A DNA stretch of 64,000 nt from NCBI RefSeq assembly GCF_023369855.1, contig NZ_JAMBPP010000004.1, positions 186,001 to 250,000 of the forward strand, given 5' to 3'. The position numbers were made by a program, and so were the translations under genes. Origin of the DNA: Actinotalea alkalitolerans. GTDB taxonomy: Bacteria; Actinomycetota; Actinomycetes; Actinomycetales; Cellulomonadaceae. Below the pieces are notes generated by a model. That model had not been told where the DNA came from. It saw nothing but the letters and a program-made list of their open reading frames with translations, and searched no databases. How positions within the stretch are numbered: position 1 is the first letter of the stretch; every line of letters begins with the position of its first letter. Below are positions 17,378 through 26,343 of the stretch, piece after piece.

Positions 17378-18711
17378 CAGAGCGTCTCCATGCAGAGCGC
17401 ACCCGCGCAGGGCTGTCTCAGACCGCACTCGCCGGTGACGACTTCTCGCCGAGCTACATCTCGCTGATCGAGGCAGGGCGGCGGGTCCCCACCGACGGCG
17501 CTCTGAAGATCCTCGCGGACCGTCTCGGGACCACGTCGGACTACCTCCGTTACGGCGACAAGGCCCCCAGCGAGGAGAGGGCACGCCTGGAGATCGGCTT
17601 CGCCAAGCTCGCCCTGGCGAACGGTTCGCCGGAGGAGGCGCGCGACAGGCTCGAGCAGCTCGACCTGTCGACGATCGCACCTCGGCACCATCCTGAGGCG
17701 TTGCACGCGCTCGCCCGCGCCCATGAGGCGATGGGTGATCTCGAGCGGTCCGTCGAGATCCTCGAGCCGCTGCTCGCCGATGCCCGCACGAAGGGCCGCT
17801 GGCTCGACGCCGCGGTGCTCGCGACCGACCTCGTCGGCTCGTACCTCGAGGCGGGCGACCTCCACCACAGCGTCGAGCTCGGCGAGCAGGTGCTTGCCGA
17901 GCTCGAGCGGGAAGGTGTCTCAGGGACGGACGAGCACCTGCGTCTCGCGTCGACCCTTCTGTGGGCCTACCACCAGCGCGGCGACCTGCTCTTCGCCGCG
18001 CACCGGGCGGCCTCCCTGCTGAGGTTGGTCGACACGACGGGGACCCCTCGCGGGCGCGGGAGCATCTACTGGAACGCGGCGCTCATCGCCGAGGCCCGTC
18101 AGGACTACCACGAGGCCCAGCGACTCACCGAGCGGGCACTGGCCTATCTCTCCGAGGCCGCGTCGAGCCGCGACGTCCCACGCCTGCGGCAGGTCTACGG
18201 CTGGCTGCTCCTGCGGACCGATCCGCCTCGGCCCACCGAGGCGCTCGAGCACCTCGGCACCGCCGCTGAAGAGCTTGCCGTGGTGGGCTCCGAGGTCGAT
18301 GTCGCGAAGTGCGACATCGAGCGAGGCCGTGCCTATCTGATGCTCGGTGAGCCGGCGGCAGCCCAGCGGGCGGCGCAGGATGCGCTCGAGCGGCTCGGGG
18401 AGAGCCCACGGCTCGACTCGTGCGACGCCCACATGGTCCTGGGCGACGCCTTGCTCGCCCTCGGCGACGACGAGGGCGCCAAGCGCTCCCTCCAGTGGGC
18501 CGCCGACATGCTCGGCATGATGGCGGCGAACAGGCAGTCGGCCGTCGTGTGGCGTGCGCTGGGAGACAGGATGCTGCGCCACCACGATGTCGCCGGTGCG
18601 GCCAACGCCTACGAGCGGGCGTTGAGCGAGGTTGGGGTTCGTCGCGCGATCACGCCGGTTCCGCCGACGCCGGTCGCGGACCGGTCCGACCAGCAGCAGG
18701 CCACCCGCTAG
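17365..18711 (+). CDS. XRE-type HTH regulator with about nine TPR repeats
   Basis: This 448-aa protein has an N-terminal Cro/C1 helix-turn-helix (about residues 3-62; LSQTALAGDDFSPSYISLIE). About nine tetratricopeptide-like helical pairs then fill residues 75-440, for example ALHALARAHEAMGDLERSVE and AKCDIERGRAYLMLGEPAAA. This HTH-plus-TPR plan is shared by RRNPP peptide receptors of Firmicutes and by some actinobacterial regulators. GTG at 17365 is used because the HTH begins directly there and a TAGAGT hexamer precedes it. The neighbouring 43-aa exported peptide makes a peptide-sensing role attractive, but no ligand can be shown from sequence. A 25-bp hairpin ends the unit. Confidence 0.85.
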   Translation: MTELSERLHAERTRAGLSQTALAGDDFSPSYISLIEAGRRVPTDGALKILADRLGTTSDYLRYGDKAPSEERARLEIGFAKLALANGSPEEARDRLEQLDLSTIAPRHHPEALHALARAHEAMGDLERSVEILEPLLADARTKGRWLDAAVLATDLVGSYLEAGDLHHSVELGEQVLAELEREGVSGTDEHLRLASTLLWAYHQRGDLLFAAHRAASLLRLVDTTGTPRGRGSIYWNAALIAEARQDYHEAQRLTERALAYLSEAASSRDVPRLRQVYGWLLLRTDPPRPTEALEHLGTAAEELAVVGSEVDVAKCDIERGRAYLMLGEPAAAQRAAQDALERLGESPRLDSCDAHMVLGDALLALGDDEGAKRSLQWAADMLGMMAANRQSAVVWRALGDRMLRHHDVAGAANAYERALSEVGVRRAITPVPPTPVADRSDQQQATR

Positions 18712-18888
18712 CGCCGGCCGCGCGCGCCGACCCGGCGTGCGCGGACCGCGGACCCGTGATCCGCACGAGGGCACAGGGCGCCGGTGACGTCGGCACGCAG
18801 GGGGAGTCGACGTCGCGGCGTGGTGCTCACGGTGGAGAGCGGCACCTCGGACCGGACGGCCGCATGACGCGAAGGCGTGCGAGACAGA

Positions 18889-18941
18889 GGACGAGACAGC
18901 GAAGGCGTCACCCGATGGGTGACGCCTTCGCTGTCTCGTCC
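18889..18941. terminator. Very strong bidirectional terminator hairpin
   Basis: A perfect 25-bp stem (18889-18913 with 18917-18941) has a 3-nt loop GAT. It lies between the XRE-TPR gene (plus, ends 18711) and rpsT (minus, ends 18973), so it can serve both strands. It is 178 nt beyond the plus-strand stop but only 32 nt beyond the rpsT stop, so it is mainly the rpsT terminator. The 261-nt gap holds nothing else I recognise. Confidence 0.85.
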
Positions 18942-18972
18942 GTGGTGCCGAGCTGCCTGGGCAGCCGACGGC

Positions 18973-19233
18973 TCAGAGGCCGGCGACCTGCTTGGCGAGT
19001 GCCGACTTGCGGTTGGCCGCCTGGTTCTCGTGGATGACGCCCTTGCTCACGGCCTTGTCGAGCTTGGTCGACGCCTCGCGGAGAGCGGTGGATGCGGCGT
19101 CCTTGTCACCGGCCGAGACGGCCTCCTTCACCCGACGCACGTGCGTCTTGAGCTCGGACTTGACCGCCTTGTTGCGCAGGCGGGCGATCTCGTTGGTACG
19201 GATGCGCTTGATCTGGGACTTGATGTTCGCCAC
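18973..19233 (-). CDS. rpsT: Small-subunit ribosomal protein bS20
   Basis: This 86-aa basic protein starts [15 protein letters not shown] and has the long-helix pattern of bS20 ([14 protein letters not shown] ... [23 protein letters not shown]). It binds 16S rRNA at the base of the 30S body early in assembly. It stands alone on the minus strand, with a strong terminator just downstream and a 199-nt upstream region that it shares with the end of the dodecin gene. Confidence 0.97.
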   Translation of the reverse strand: MANIKSQIKRIRTNEIARLRNKAVKSELKTHVRRVKEAVSAGDKDAASTALREASTKLDKAVSKGVIHENQAANRKSALAKQVAGL

Positions 19234-19432
19234 GTGTGGACTTCCTATGTGTGTTCGCCGGAGCGATCTGACAGGTCGTAGAGGGCGTGCTCAGCCCCGG
19301 GACTGGGGCGTGGGGACACCCGCGGGAAGGAGCTGGGCTAGTGCCCGCCGACCTGGGCGGACACGCGAATCACGATAGTAGCAGTCGGACCACGACCCCA
19401 GCGACCTCCGCCTCTCGTCGGATCCGCCGGTG

Positions 19433-19636
19433 CTAGTCGAGGACGAAGGTGATCTCGAGCATGACCTGATAGGTCGTGATCTCCCCGTCGGTGACCTCGA
19501 CCTTCTGCTCCTTGACCCAGGCCCCCTGCACGTTGCGCAGGGTCTGGGTGGCACGTGCGATCCCTTCGCGGATCGCGTCGTCGAAGCTGGTCTGCGAGCG
19601 CGAGCTGATCTGCGTGACGCGTGCGACGGTCGACAT
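19433..19636 (-). CDS. Dodecin (flavin-binding small protein)
   Basis: This 67-aa protein reads MSTVARVTQISSRSQTSF and later NVQGAWVKEQKVEVTDGEI, the dodecin fold signature, ending YQVMLEITFVLD. Trp in GAWV is the residue that stacks on flavin in known dodecins. Dodecins form 12-mers that store or buffer FMN or riboflavin. The gene is monocistronic on the minus strand. Confidence 0.9.
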   Translation of the reverse strand: MSTVARVTQISSRSQTSFDDAIREGIARATQTLRNVQGAWVKEQKVEVTDGEITTYQVMLEITFVLD

Positions 19637-19836
19637 GACGCCTCCAGTGGTGTGACTGATCAACGGACCTCCAGCGTCCGCCCGGCGGCGCACGGCTGCA
19701 ACAGGAGGCGTGCGGGGCCGGTGGCTGCTCCCCACGCGGGTCGTGGGACCATGGACGGGACGACCGGCGCACCGTGGTGCACCTGTCGCCGACCGCCACG
19801 ACCTGCGAGCCACCCCGAGCCTGGAGCGAGCCCCCG

Positions 19837-21723
19837 TTGTCCCCGATCCCCAGCGCAGCGCTGAACGCGCGCATCCAGCCCGCGGCGACGCCGCCCGAGC
19901 TGCTGCGCAACTTCTGCATCATCGCCCACATCGACCACGGCAAGTCCACCTTGGCCGACCGCATGCTGCAGCTGACGGGTGTGGTCGACGACCGCGCGAT
20001 GCGAGCCCAGTACCTGGACCGGATGGACATCGAGCGCGAGCGTGGCATCACGATCAAGTCGCAGGCCGTCCGCATGCCCTGGGGGGTCACCGGTCCCACG
20101 GGCGAGGTCGCGGCCTACGCCTTGAACATGATCGACACCCCTGGGCACGTGGACTTCACCTACGAGGTGTCGCGGTCGCTGGCCGCCTGCGAGGGCGCGG
20201 TCCTCCTGGTGGATGCCGCTCAGGGCATCGAGGCTCAGACACTTGCCAACCTGTACCTGGCGATGGAGAACGACCTCCAGATCATCCCGGTCCTGAACAA
20301 GATCGACCTGCCCGCGGCCCAGCCCGAGAAGTACGCCGAGGAGATTGCTGGTCTGGTCGGCGGGGACCCGGCCGACGTCCTGCGGGTCTCGGGCAAGACC
20401 GGAGCGGGCGTCCTGGAGCTGCTCGACCGCATCGTCGAGCTCGTCCCGGCGCCGCAGGGTGACGCCGCGGCACCGGCGCGCGCGATGATCTTCGACTCGG
20501 TGTACGACTCGTACCGGGGAGTGGTGACCTACGTCCGTGTGGTCGACGGCCACCTGAGCCCCCGAGAGAAGATCGTGATGATGTCCACCCGGGCGACCCA
20601 CGAGCTGCTCGAGATCGGGGTGATCTCACCCGAGCCGTCGCCCACCAAGGGGCTGGGTGTCGGAGAGGTCGGCTACCTGATCACCGGGGTCAAGGACGTG
20701 CGGCAGTCCAAGGTCGGCGACACGGTCACCAACGCGAGCAAGCCCGCGGCCTCGGCCCTCGCCGAGTACCACGACCCGCGCCCGATGGTCTTCTCCGGTC
20801 TGTACCCGCTCGACGGCTCGGACTACCCGGTGCTGCGCGACGCGCTGGACAAGCTCAAGCTCAACGACGCGGCCCTGGTCTACGAGCCCGAGACGTCGGT
20901 GGCGCTGGGCTTCGGCTTCCGTGTCGGCTTCCTCGGTCTGCTGCACCTGGAGATCGTGCGGGAGCGGCTCGAGCGAGAGTTCGACCTCGCGCTGATCTCC
21001 ACCGCCCCGAACGTGGTCTACGAGGTGACCATGGAAGACCGCGGGGTGATCACGGTGACCAACCCGAGCGAGTTCCCGGGCGGGAAGATCGCCGAGGTCC
21101 GCGAGCCGGTCGTCAAGGCGACGATCCTGTGCCCGAGCGAGTTCATCGGGTCGGTGATGGAGCTCTGCCAGACGCGCCGAGGTGACCTGCAGGGGATGGA
21201 CTACCTCTCTGCCGAGCGGGTGGAGATGCGCTACATGCTGCCTCTCGCCGAGATCGTCTTCGACTTCTTCGACCAGCTGAAGTCCAAGACCCGCGGCTAC
21301 GCCTCGCTGGACTACGAGCCGGTCGGCGAGCAGGCCGCGGCGCTCGTCAAGGTCGACATCCTGCTCCAGGGTGAGCAGGTGGACGCCTTCAGCGCGATCG
21401 TGCACAAGGACAAGGCGTACGCCTACGGCGTGATGATGGCCGGCAAGCTCAAGGACCTCATCCCGCGCCAGCAGTTCGAGGTGCCCATCCAGGCTGCGAT
21501 CGGGGCGCGCGTGATCGCGCGCGAGACGATCCGCGCGATGCGCAAGGACGTCCTGGCCAAGTGCTACGGCGGTGACATCAGTCGCAAGCGCAAGCTCCTC
21601 GAGAAGCAGAAGGAGGGCAAGAAGCGCATGAAGACCATCGGTCGGGTGGACGTCCCGCAGGAGGCCTTCATCGCAGCCCTGTCCTCGGACGACTCGGGCA
21701 AGGACGCCAAGGCCAAGAAGTGA
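19837..21723 (+). CDS. lepA: Elongation factor 4 (LepA) GTPase
   Basis: This 628-aa translational GTPase has G1 AHIDHGKST (about residues 30-38), G2 RGITIK, G3 DTPGHVDF and G4 NKIDLP. Domain II, the EF-G-like domains and the LepA-specific C-terminus ([23 protein letters not shown]) follow. EF4 acts on stalled or mistranslocated ribosomes. TTG at 19837 gives [15 protein letters not shown] before the conserved [10 protein letters not shown] and has GGAG 10 nt upstream; GTG at 19774 would add 21 residues and has no better support. hemW follows 4 nt after the stop. Confidence 0.95.
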   Translation: MSPIPSAALNARIQPAATPPELLRNFCIIAHIDHGKSTLADRMLQLTGVVDDRAMRAQYLDRMDIERERGITIKSQAVRMPWGVTGPTGEVAAYALNMIDTPGHVDFTYEVSRSLAACEGAVLLVDAAQGIEAQTLANLYLAMENDLQIIPVLNKIDLPAAQPEKYAEEIAGLVGGDPADVLRVSGKTGAGVLELLDRIVELVPAPQGDAAAPARAMIFDSVYDSYRGVVTYVRVVDGHLSPREKIVMMSTRATHELLEIGVISPEPSPTKGLGVGEVGYLITGVKDVRQSKVGDTVTNASKPAASALAEYHDPRPMVFSGLYPLDGSDYPVLRDALDKLKLNDAALVYEPETSVALGFGFRVGFLGLLHLEIVRERLEREFDLALISTAPNVVYEVTMEDRGVITVTNPSEFPGGKIAEVREPVVKATILCPSEFIGSVMELCQTRRGDLQGMDYLSAERVEMRYMLPLAEIVFDFFDQLKSKTRGYASLDYEPVGEQAAALVKVDILLQGEQVDAFSAIVHKDKAYAYGVMMAGKLKDLIPRQQFEVPIQAAIGARVIARETIRAMRKDVLAKCYGGDISRKRKLLEKQKEGKKRMKTIGRVDVPQEAFIAALSSDDSGKDAKAKK

Positions 21724-21727
21724 GCTC

Positions 21728-22993
21728 GTGAGTCCTGCGCTGCCCGATGGCGAGCCCGTGCCGCTGGACGGCGCGCTGCCCGCCTGGGTGCGACCCACGG
21801 CCGAGGTGGGTCCAGATCCGCACCGGGGGGTGGACCCACAGCTCGGGGTCTACGTGCACGTGCCGTTCTGCACGGTTCGCTGTGGCTACTGCGACTTCAA
21901 CACGTACACCGCGAGCGAGCTCGGCGGGGGCGCGAGCCAGTCCGAGTACGCCGCGACCGCAGTCCGTGAGGTCGAGCTCGCCGCCCGTGTGCTGGACGAG
22001 GCCGGCCGGGGTGGCCGACCGGTCAGCACGGTCTTCGTCGGTGGGGGGACTCCCACGGTGCTGCCGGTCGACGACCTCGCGCGGGTGCTCGACGCGATCA
22101 GCGGCGCATGGGGACTGGCACCGGGGGCAGAGATCACGACCGAGGCCAACCCGGACTCGGTCACTCCCGCCTCGCTCGGGCAGCTCGCCGCCGCAGGGTT
22201 CACCCGCGTGTCCTTCGGCATGCAGTCCGCGGTGCCCCACGTGCTCGCCACCCTGGAGCGCACCCACGACCCGGACCGCGTCCCCGAGGCCGTGCGGTGG
22301 GCCAAGGACGCCGGCCTGTCGGTGTCCCTGGATCTCATCTACGGCACACCGGGTGAGTCGCTGCACGACTGGCGCCGCTCGGTGGAGGCGGCCGTGGCCT
22401 GCGAGGTCGACCACGTCTCCGCCTATGCCCTGGTCGTGGAGCCCGGGACCCGGATGGCTGCGCAGGTGCGGCGGGGTGTCCTGACGCTGCCGGACCCGGA
22501 CGACCAGGCGACCAAGTACGAGCTCGTCGACGACCTGCTGACCGCGGCCGGCCTCGCGTGGTACGAGGTGAGCAACTGGGCCCGGACCCCCGAGGACGCC
22601 TGCCGTCACAACCTGGCCTACTGGCGGGGCGCGGACTGGTGGGGCGTGGGCCCGGGAGCGCACTCCCATGTCGGGGCGGGGGAGCGCGCGGTGCGCTGGT
22701 GGAACGTCAAGCACCCGCGGGCCTATGCGGGTCGGCTCGCCACGGGTCTGAGCCCTGCTGCGGGACGCGAGCTCCTGGGGTCCCCAGACGTGCGCCTCGA
22801 GCGGGTGATGCTGGGTGTCCGGATCCGCGACGGGCTGGATCTTGCCGAGCTCTCGGCGAGCGGGCGGACCGCGGTCGCCGGGCTGGTGGCGGACGGGCTG
22901 CTCGAGGGTGTCGCGGCGATCCGAGGGCGTGCGGTCCTGACCCGCCGGGGCAGGCTGCTGGCCGATGCGGTCGTCCGTGCGCTGACCGACTGA
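21728..22993 (+). CDS. hemW: Radical SAM heme chaperone / coproporphyrinogen III oxidase-like protein
   Basis: This 421-aa radical SAM protein has the cluster motif CTVRCGYC (CX3CX2C, about residues 48-55), GGGTPTVLP and the HemN-like TEANPDSVTP. The downstream region typical of HemW is present (YEVSNWARTPEDACRHNLAYWRG). The extra N-terminal Cys of true HemN is absent in the C-x3-C-x2-C-x-C position (YCDF), so a heme-trafficking HemW role is more likely than oxidase activity. It is translationally close to lepA (4-nt gap), as in many actinobacteria. A strong hairpin follows. Confidence 0.9.
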   Translation: MSPALPDGEPVPLDGALPAWVRPTAEVGPDPHRGVDPQLGVYVHVPFCTVRCGYCDFNTYTASELGGGASQSEYAATAVREVELAARVLDEAGRGGRPVSTVFVGGGTPTVLPVDDLARVLDAISGAWGLAPGAEITTEANPDSVTPASLGQLAAAGFTRVSFGMQSAVPHVLATLERTHDPDRVPEAVRWAKDAGLSVSLDLIYGTPGESLHDWRRSVEAAVACEVDHVSAYALVVEPGTRMAAQVRRGVLTLPDPDDQATKYELVDDLLTAAGLAWYEVSNWARTPEDACRHNLAYWRGADWWGVGPGAHSHVGAGERAVRWWNVKHPRAYAGRLATGLSPAAGRELLGSPDVRLERVMLGVRIRDGLDLAELSASGRTAVAGLVADGLLEGVAAIRGRAVLTRRGRLLADAVVRALTD

Positions 22994-23036
22994 CGTCGCC
23001 ACCAGGGGTGGTCGCCAGCAGACCGGTCCGGGCGCG

Positions 23037-23072
23037 CCGAGGGCCGGCGACCGTGCGGTCGCCGGCCCTCGG
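23037..23072. terminator. Bidirectional terminator hairpin after hemW
   Basis: A 16-bp perfect stem (23037-23052 with 23057-23072) closes a GTGC tetraloop. It lies 43 nt beyond the hemW stop and 23 nt beyond the end of the convergent DUF4870 gene. Confidence 0.8.
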
Positions 23073-23095
23073 CTGACGTGCGAGTGCTCAGCGCC

Positions 23096-23635
23096 TCACT
23101 TGATGAGGCGGATGTTCACCGGGTAGCGGTAGGCCTCGCCCTTGTTCGCTGCGACGGCGGCCATGATCATGAAGACCACCGCGACGATGAACGCCAGGAA
23201 GAGGATCGAGCCGATCCCGAGCGTGATCACCGAGATGATCGTGATGGCCACCGAGGCGATGAGCAGCGTGATCTGGAAGTTCAGCGCCTCCTTGGCCTGC
23301 TCCTCGAGGAACTGTCCGCGGCCCTTGAACACCAGCCACACCACCAGGGGCGGCACGATCGACAGGCCGATCAGCGGCAGGATGTGCGCCAGGGTCGCCC
23401 AGAGGCGCTGGTCGGAGTCGCTCAGCGGGGCGCCGGCGACCGTCGAGCCATAGGCCGGGGCGGGGGGAGGTGCGCCGTACTGGCCGCCGGGTGCCTGGTA
23501 GGCCGGGGGCGGCGCAGGAGCCGCCGGAGCCTCGTAGGCGGGGGGTGCCGGGGGTGGCGGCGTCTCGGGGGCCGGGGGCGGCGGCGGGGTGGGGTCGCCG
23601 CTGGGCTGCTGGTCGTCAGGAGGGGTCGTCGTCAT
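23096..23635 (-). CDS. DUF4870 membrane protein with proline-rich N-terminus
   Basis: This 179-aa protein has a Pro/Ala/Tyr-rich cytoplasmic tail (residues 1-70) and then a DUF4870 core: LWATLAHILPLIGLSIVPPLVVWLVFKG, EEQAKEALNFQITLLIAS and a last hydrophobic pair. It ends with NKGEAYRYPVNIRLIK. The function of DUF4870 is unknown. The gene starts 1 nt after the stop of a shorter paralogue, so the two form one operon and may form a mixed membrane complex. Confidence 0.85.
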   Translation of the reverse strand: MTTTPPDDQQPSGDPTPPPPPAPETPPPPAPPAYEAPAAPAPPPAYQAPGGQYGAPPPAPAYGSTVAGAPLSDSDQRLWATLAHILPLIGLSIVPPLVVWLVFKGRGQFLEEQAKEALNFQITLLIASVAITIISVITLGIGSILFLAFIVAVVFMIMAAVAANKGEAYRYPVNIRLIK

Positions 23636-23636
23636 G

Positions 23637-24017
23637 TCACTTCACCAGTTCGAGTGAGAAGGGGTACTTGTAGGCCTGCCCGCGGTTGACCGCCTGGTAG
23701 CCCATCACCGAGAAGATCACGGCGAGTACCCAGATCACGAAGTTCAGGAAGCTCGTGAACGGGATCACGAAGCTGAGGAACGACAGTGCCAGGTAGCCGA
23801 TGAGCAGCGTGATCTGGAAGTTCAAGGCGGTCCGTGCCTCCTGGGCGACGAACGCGCTGCGGTCCTTGTAGACCAGCCAGATGATCAACGACGGGAGGAA
23901 GCCGAGGATGCCACCGAGGTGGGCGAACCCGGCCCACTGACGGACCTCGGCGTCGCTGAGCGGCGCGGCGGGGCCGGACGGCCCCGCGGGGGGTGGGGGC
24001 GGGTACGAGTCGGACAT
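23637..24017 (-). CDS. DUF4870 membrane protein (short paralogue)
   Basis: This 126-aa protein starts MSDSYPPPPPAGPSG and then has the DUF4870 core: LSDAEVRQWAGFAHLGGILG, VYKDRSAFVAQEARTALNFQ, two more membrane helices and the ending NRGQAYKYPFSLELVK. It shares the EARTALNFQITLLI and QAYKYP signatures with the following gene and probably arose with it by duplication. AAAGG upstream of ATG 24017 supports the start. Function unknown. Confidence 0.85.
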   Translation of the reverse strand: MSDSYPPPPPAGPSGPAAPLSDAEVRQWAGFAHLGGILGFLPSLIIWLVYKDRSAFVAQEARTALNFQITLLIGYLALSFLSFVIPFTSFLNFVIWVLAVIFSVMGYQAVNRGQAYKYPFSLELVK

Positions 24018-24156
24018 GTCGTGGGCCTTTCGGGTGGACCGGAATGCACCAGCGTGGTGCACAGAGGGTGCAGCGCAGGTGCGTTGCGTCACAGTGCATC
24101 CGAACACTAGCGAAAACGGACAGCACCGTGGGGTCGCCCGGGTGGCGCGCCGTCGA

Positions 24157-25005
24157 TCATCCGGTGACGAAGTCGATGAGCTCCTCGACCCGGCCGAGCA
24201 GTGCGGGCTCCAGGTCGCGGTAGTCACGCACGACTCCCAGGATCCGCTGCCACGCGCGGGCGACGTCGGCCTGGTCCTGCGAGGGCCACCCGAGCTCGGC
24301 CAGGATGCCGCGCTTCCACTCGGTCCCGCGGTCGATCCTCGGCCACGCGACCAGACCGACCCGTTCAGGACGGACCGCCTGCCACACGTCGACGTAGGGG
24401 TGCCCCAGCACCAGCAGCGTTCCGGCCGGGGCCACGTGCATCGCCTCTGACGCGATCCGGCTCTCCTTCGAGCCCGGGACGAGATGGTCCACCAGCACAC
24501 CCAGCCGACGTCCGGCGTCGGGCGCGAAGTCCCGGACCGCGGCGGCGAGGTCGTCGACGCCGTCGAGCATCTCGACCACGACCCCCTCGACCCGCAGGTC
24601 GTCTCCCCACACCTTCTCGACGAGCTCGGCGTCGTGCTTGCCCTCGACCCAGATGCGGCTGCCCCGGGCGACCCGCGCGCGCCGGTCGGCGACCGCCCGT
24701 GAGCCCGACGCCGTCCGAGCGGGTGGTGACGGTGCGGGAGGTCCCGAGGGCGCGGGGGTGAGCTCGACGGGACGTCCCTCGACCCAGAACCCGGGACCGA
24801 GCGGGAACGTGCGGGTCGCACCGCGCCGGTCCTCCAGGACCACGACCCGCATGCCACCCGAGACCTCGACCCGGACGACGGCGCCGACCCAACCCGTCGT
24901 CACCTCCTCGACCACCAGGCCAGGGGTCGCGGGCGTCGGTGCCGAGACCGGGCCGTGGCGGGCGGGCCCCCCTGCGAGCACGTCACGGCCGTACCTGTCC
25001 GACAT
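24157..25005 (-). CDS. DUF3097 protein, possible TOPRIM-like domain
   Basis: This 282-aa protein belongs to the actinobacterial DUF3097 family (start MSDRYGRDVLAGG, ending GRVEELIDFVTG). The N-terminal half has a small beta-rich domain. The middle carries GSRIWVEGKHDAELVEKVWG followed by VVEMLDGVDDLAAAV and RLGVLVDHLVPGSKE. The invariant Glu and the later acidic pairs resemble the VEGxxD...DxD layout of TOPRIM domains seen in primases, topoisomerases and nucleases. That link is inference. It lies next to hrcA but points the other way. Confidence 0.8.
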   Translation of the reverse strand: MSDRYGRDVLAGGPARHGPVSAPTPATPGLVVEEVTTGWVGAVVRVEVSGGMRVVVLEDRRGATRTFPLGPGFWVEGRPVELTPAPSGPPAPSPPARTASGSRAVADRRARVARGSRIWVEGKHDAELVEKVWGDDLRVEGVVVEMLDGVDDLAAAVRDFAPDAGRRLGVLVDHLVPGSKESRIASEAMHVAPAGTLLVLGHPYVDVWQAVRPERVGLVAWPRIDRGTEWKRGILAELGWPSQDQADVARAWQRILGVVRDYRDLEPALLGRVEELIDFVTG

Positions 25006-25132
25006 CGATCCTCCTGAGGTGCCCGACGGCGGGTCGGTCGGTGCCCGACCGATGATGCCAGGACCCGACGTCGTGGGCATGCACGCGTGGACGGTGCCTG
25101 GGCAGCATGACCGCCCCGTCGGTGGTCCGTCG

Positions 25133-25164
25133 TAGGATTGGCACTCGAGGTCGTCGAGTGCCAT
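25133..25164 (+). promoter_or_regulatory. hrcA promoter with CIRCE operator
   Basis: TTGGCACTC (25138-25146), a 9-nt spacer and GAGTGCCAT (25156-25164) match the CIRCE element (TTAGCACTC-N9-GAGTGCTAA), with 8-bp perfect arms. A TAGGAT hexamer (25133-25138) directly abuts it, so bound HrcA would sit on the transcription start. The element lies 69 nt before hrcA, indicating autoregulation. Confidence 0.9.
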
Positions 25165-25232
25165 CGGCGGGAGCGCCGCACCCGACCGCGTCGACGACCT
25201 CCCGGGAACGACGGACGGCGTGAGGAGGTGCG

Positions 25233-26252
25233 ATGAGCGAGGACCGCAGGCTCGAGGTGCTCCGGGCGATCGTCGAGGACTACGTCCAGACACGTGAGCC
25301 CGTCGGCTCGCGGGTGCTCGTCGAGCGCCACGCCCTCGGGGTCTCCCCGGCGACCATCCGCAACGACATGGCCGCCCTCGAGGAGGGCGGCTTCATCGCG
25401 CAGCCGCACACCTCCGCCGGTCGTGTGCCGACCGACAAGGGCTACCGCCTCTTCGTGGACCGCCTCTCCACGGTCAAGGCGCTGTCGAGCCCTGAGAAGC
25501 GCGCGATCCAGGTCTTCCTCGAGGACGCGGTCGACCTCGACGACGTCGTGGACCGCTCGGTGCGGCTGCTCGCCCAGCTGACCCAGCAGGTCGCCGTCGT
25601 GCAGTACCCGTCTCTGCGGCGTTCCGCGCTGCGGCACCTCGAGCTGGTGCCCGTCGGCGACACACGGTTGCTCGTGGTGATCATCACCGACACCGGCCGG
25701 GTCGAGCAGCGCACCCTGGAGCTGACCTCGGCCGTGCCCGAGCAGGTCGTCCACGAGCTGCGCGCGCGGCTGAACGTCGCCGTGGCCGGGCGTCGGCTCG
25801 CAGACGCCCGGGCGCCGCTCGAGGAGATCGTCCATGCCTTCGGGGTCGTCGAGCAGCCGTTGGTCACCTCGGTGATCACCGTGGTCGAGGATGCCCTGGC
25901 GGAGGAGAGCGAGGAGCGCATCGTGATGGCCGGCACGGCCAACCTCGCGCGCAGCGGCACCGACTTCACCCAGACCATCCGACCAGTTCTCGAGGCGCTC
26001 GAGGAACAGGTCGTGCTCCTGCGGTTGTTGACCGAGATGGCGGAGGACTCCGCCGGTGTCACGGTGCGGATCGGCCGTGAGACGCAGCACGCCGGGCTCG
26101 CGGAGACCTCCATCGTCGCCGCGGGGTACGGGGCCGACGGGGAGACCGTGGCTCGCATCGGCTCGCTCGGCCCGACCCGGATGGACTACGCCGGGACCAT
26201 CGCGTCGGTGCGAGCCGTCGCGAGGTACCTCTCGCGGATCCTTGCGAGCTGA
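25233..26252 (+). CDS. hrcA: Heat-shock repressor HrcA
   Basis: This 339-aa repressor has the N-terminal winged helix ([22 protein letters not shown] ... [19 protein letters not shown]) and [18 protein letters not shown], a hallmark of the family. GAF-like and dimerisation parts follow, ending with [21 protein letters not shown]. HrcA binds CIRCE and represses groE/dnaK-type chaperone genes until chaperones are titrated. A CIRCE site precedes the gene and GAGGAGG sets the start. dnaJ follows after 91 nt, as in other actinobacteria. Confidence 0.96.
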   Translation: MSEDRRLEVLRAIVEDYVQTREPVGSRVLVERHALGVSPATIRNDMAALEEGGFIAQPHTSAGRVPTDKGYRLFVDRLSTVKALSSPEKRAIQVFLEDAVDLDDVVDRSVRLLAQLTQQVAVVQYPSLRRSALRHLELVPVGDTRLLVVIITDTGRVEQRTLELTSAVPEQVVHELRARLNVAVAGRRLADARAPLEEIVHAFGVVEQPLVTSVITVVEDALAEESEERIVMAGTANLARSGTDFTQTIRPVLEALEEQVVLLRLLTEMAEDSAGVTVRIGRETQHAGLAETSIVAAGYGADGETVARIGSLGPTRMDYAGTIASVRAVARYLSRILAS

Positions 26253-26343
26253 CCCGGAGCGACCAGACAGAGACCGTTCGTCCGCCCTTCGACCGGTGGG
26301 CCCTGCAGCCCGCACGTCCGCGACCGTCAGCAGAGAGTGACCA

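Noticed and set aside
23519-23600. Low-complexity C/G repeats resembling a repeat array
   Set aside because: These encode the proline-rich tail of the DUF4870 protein. There are no regular spacers or direct repeats as in CRISPR.
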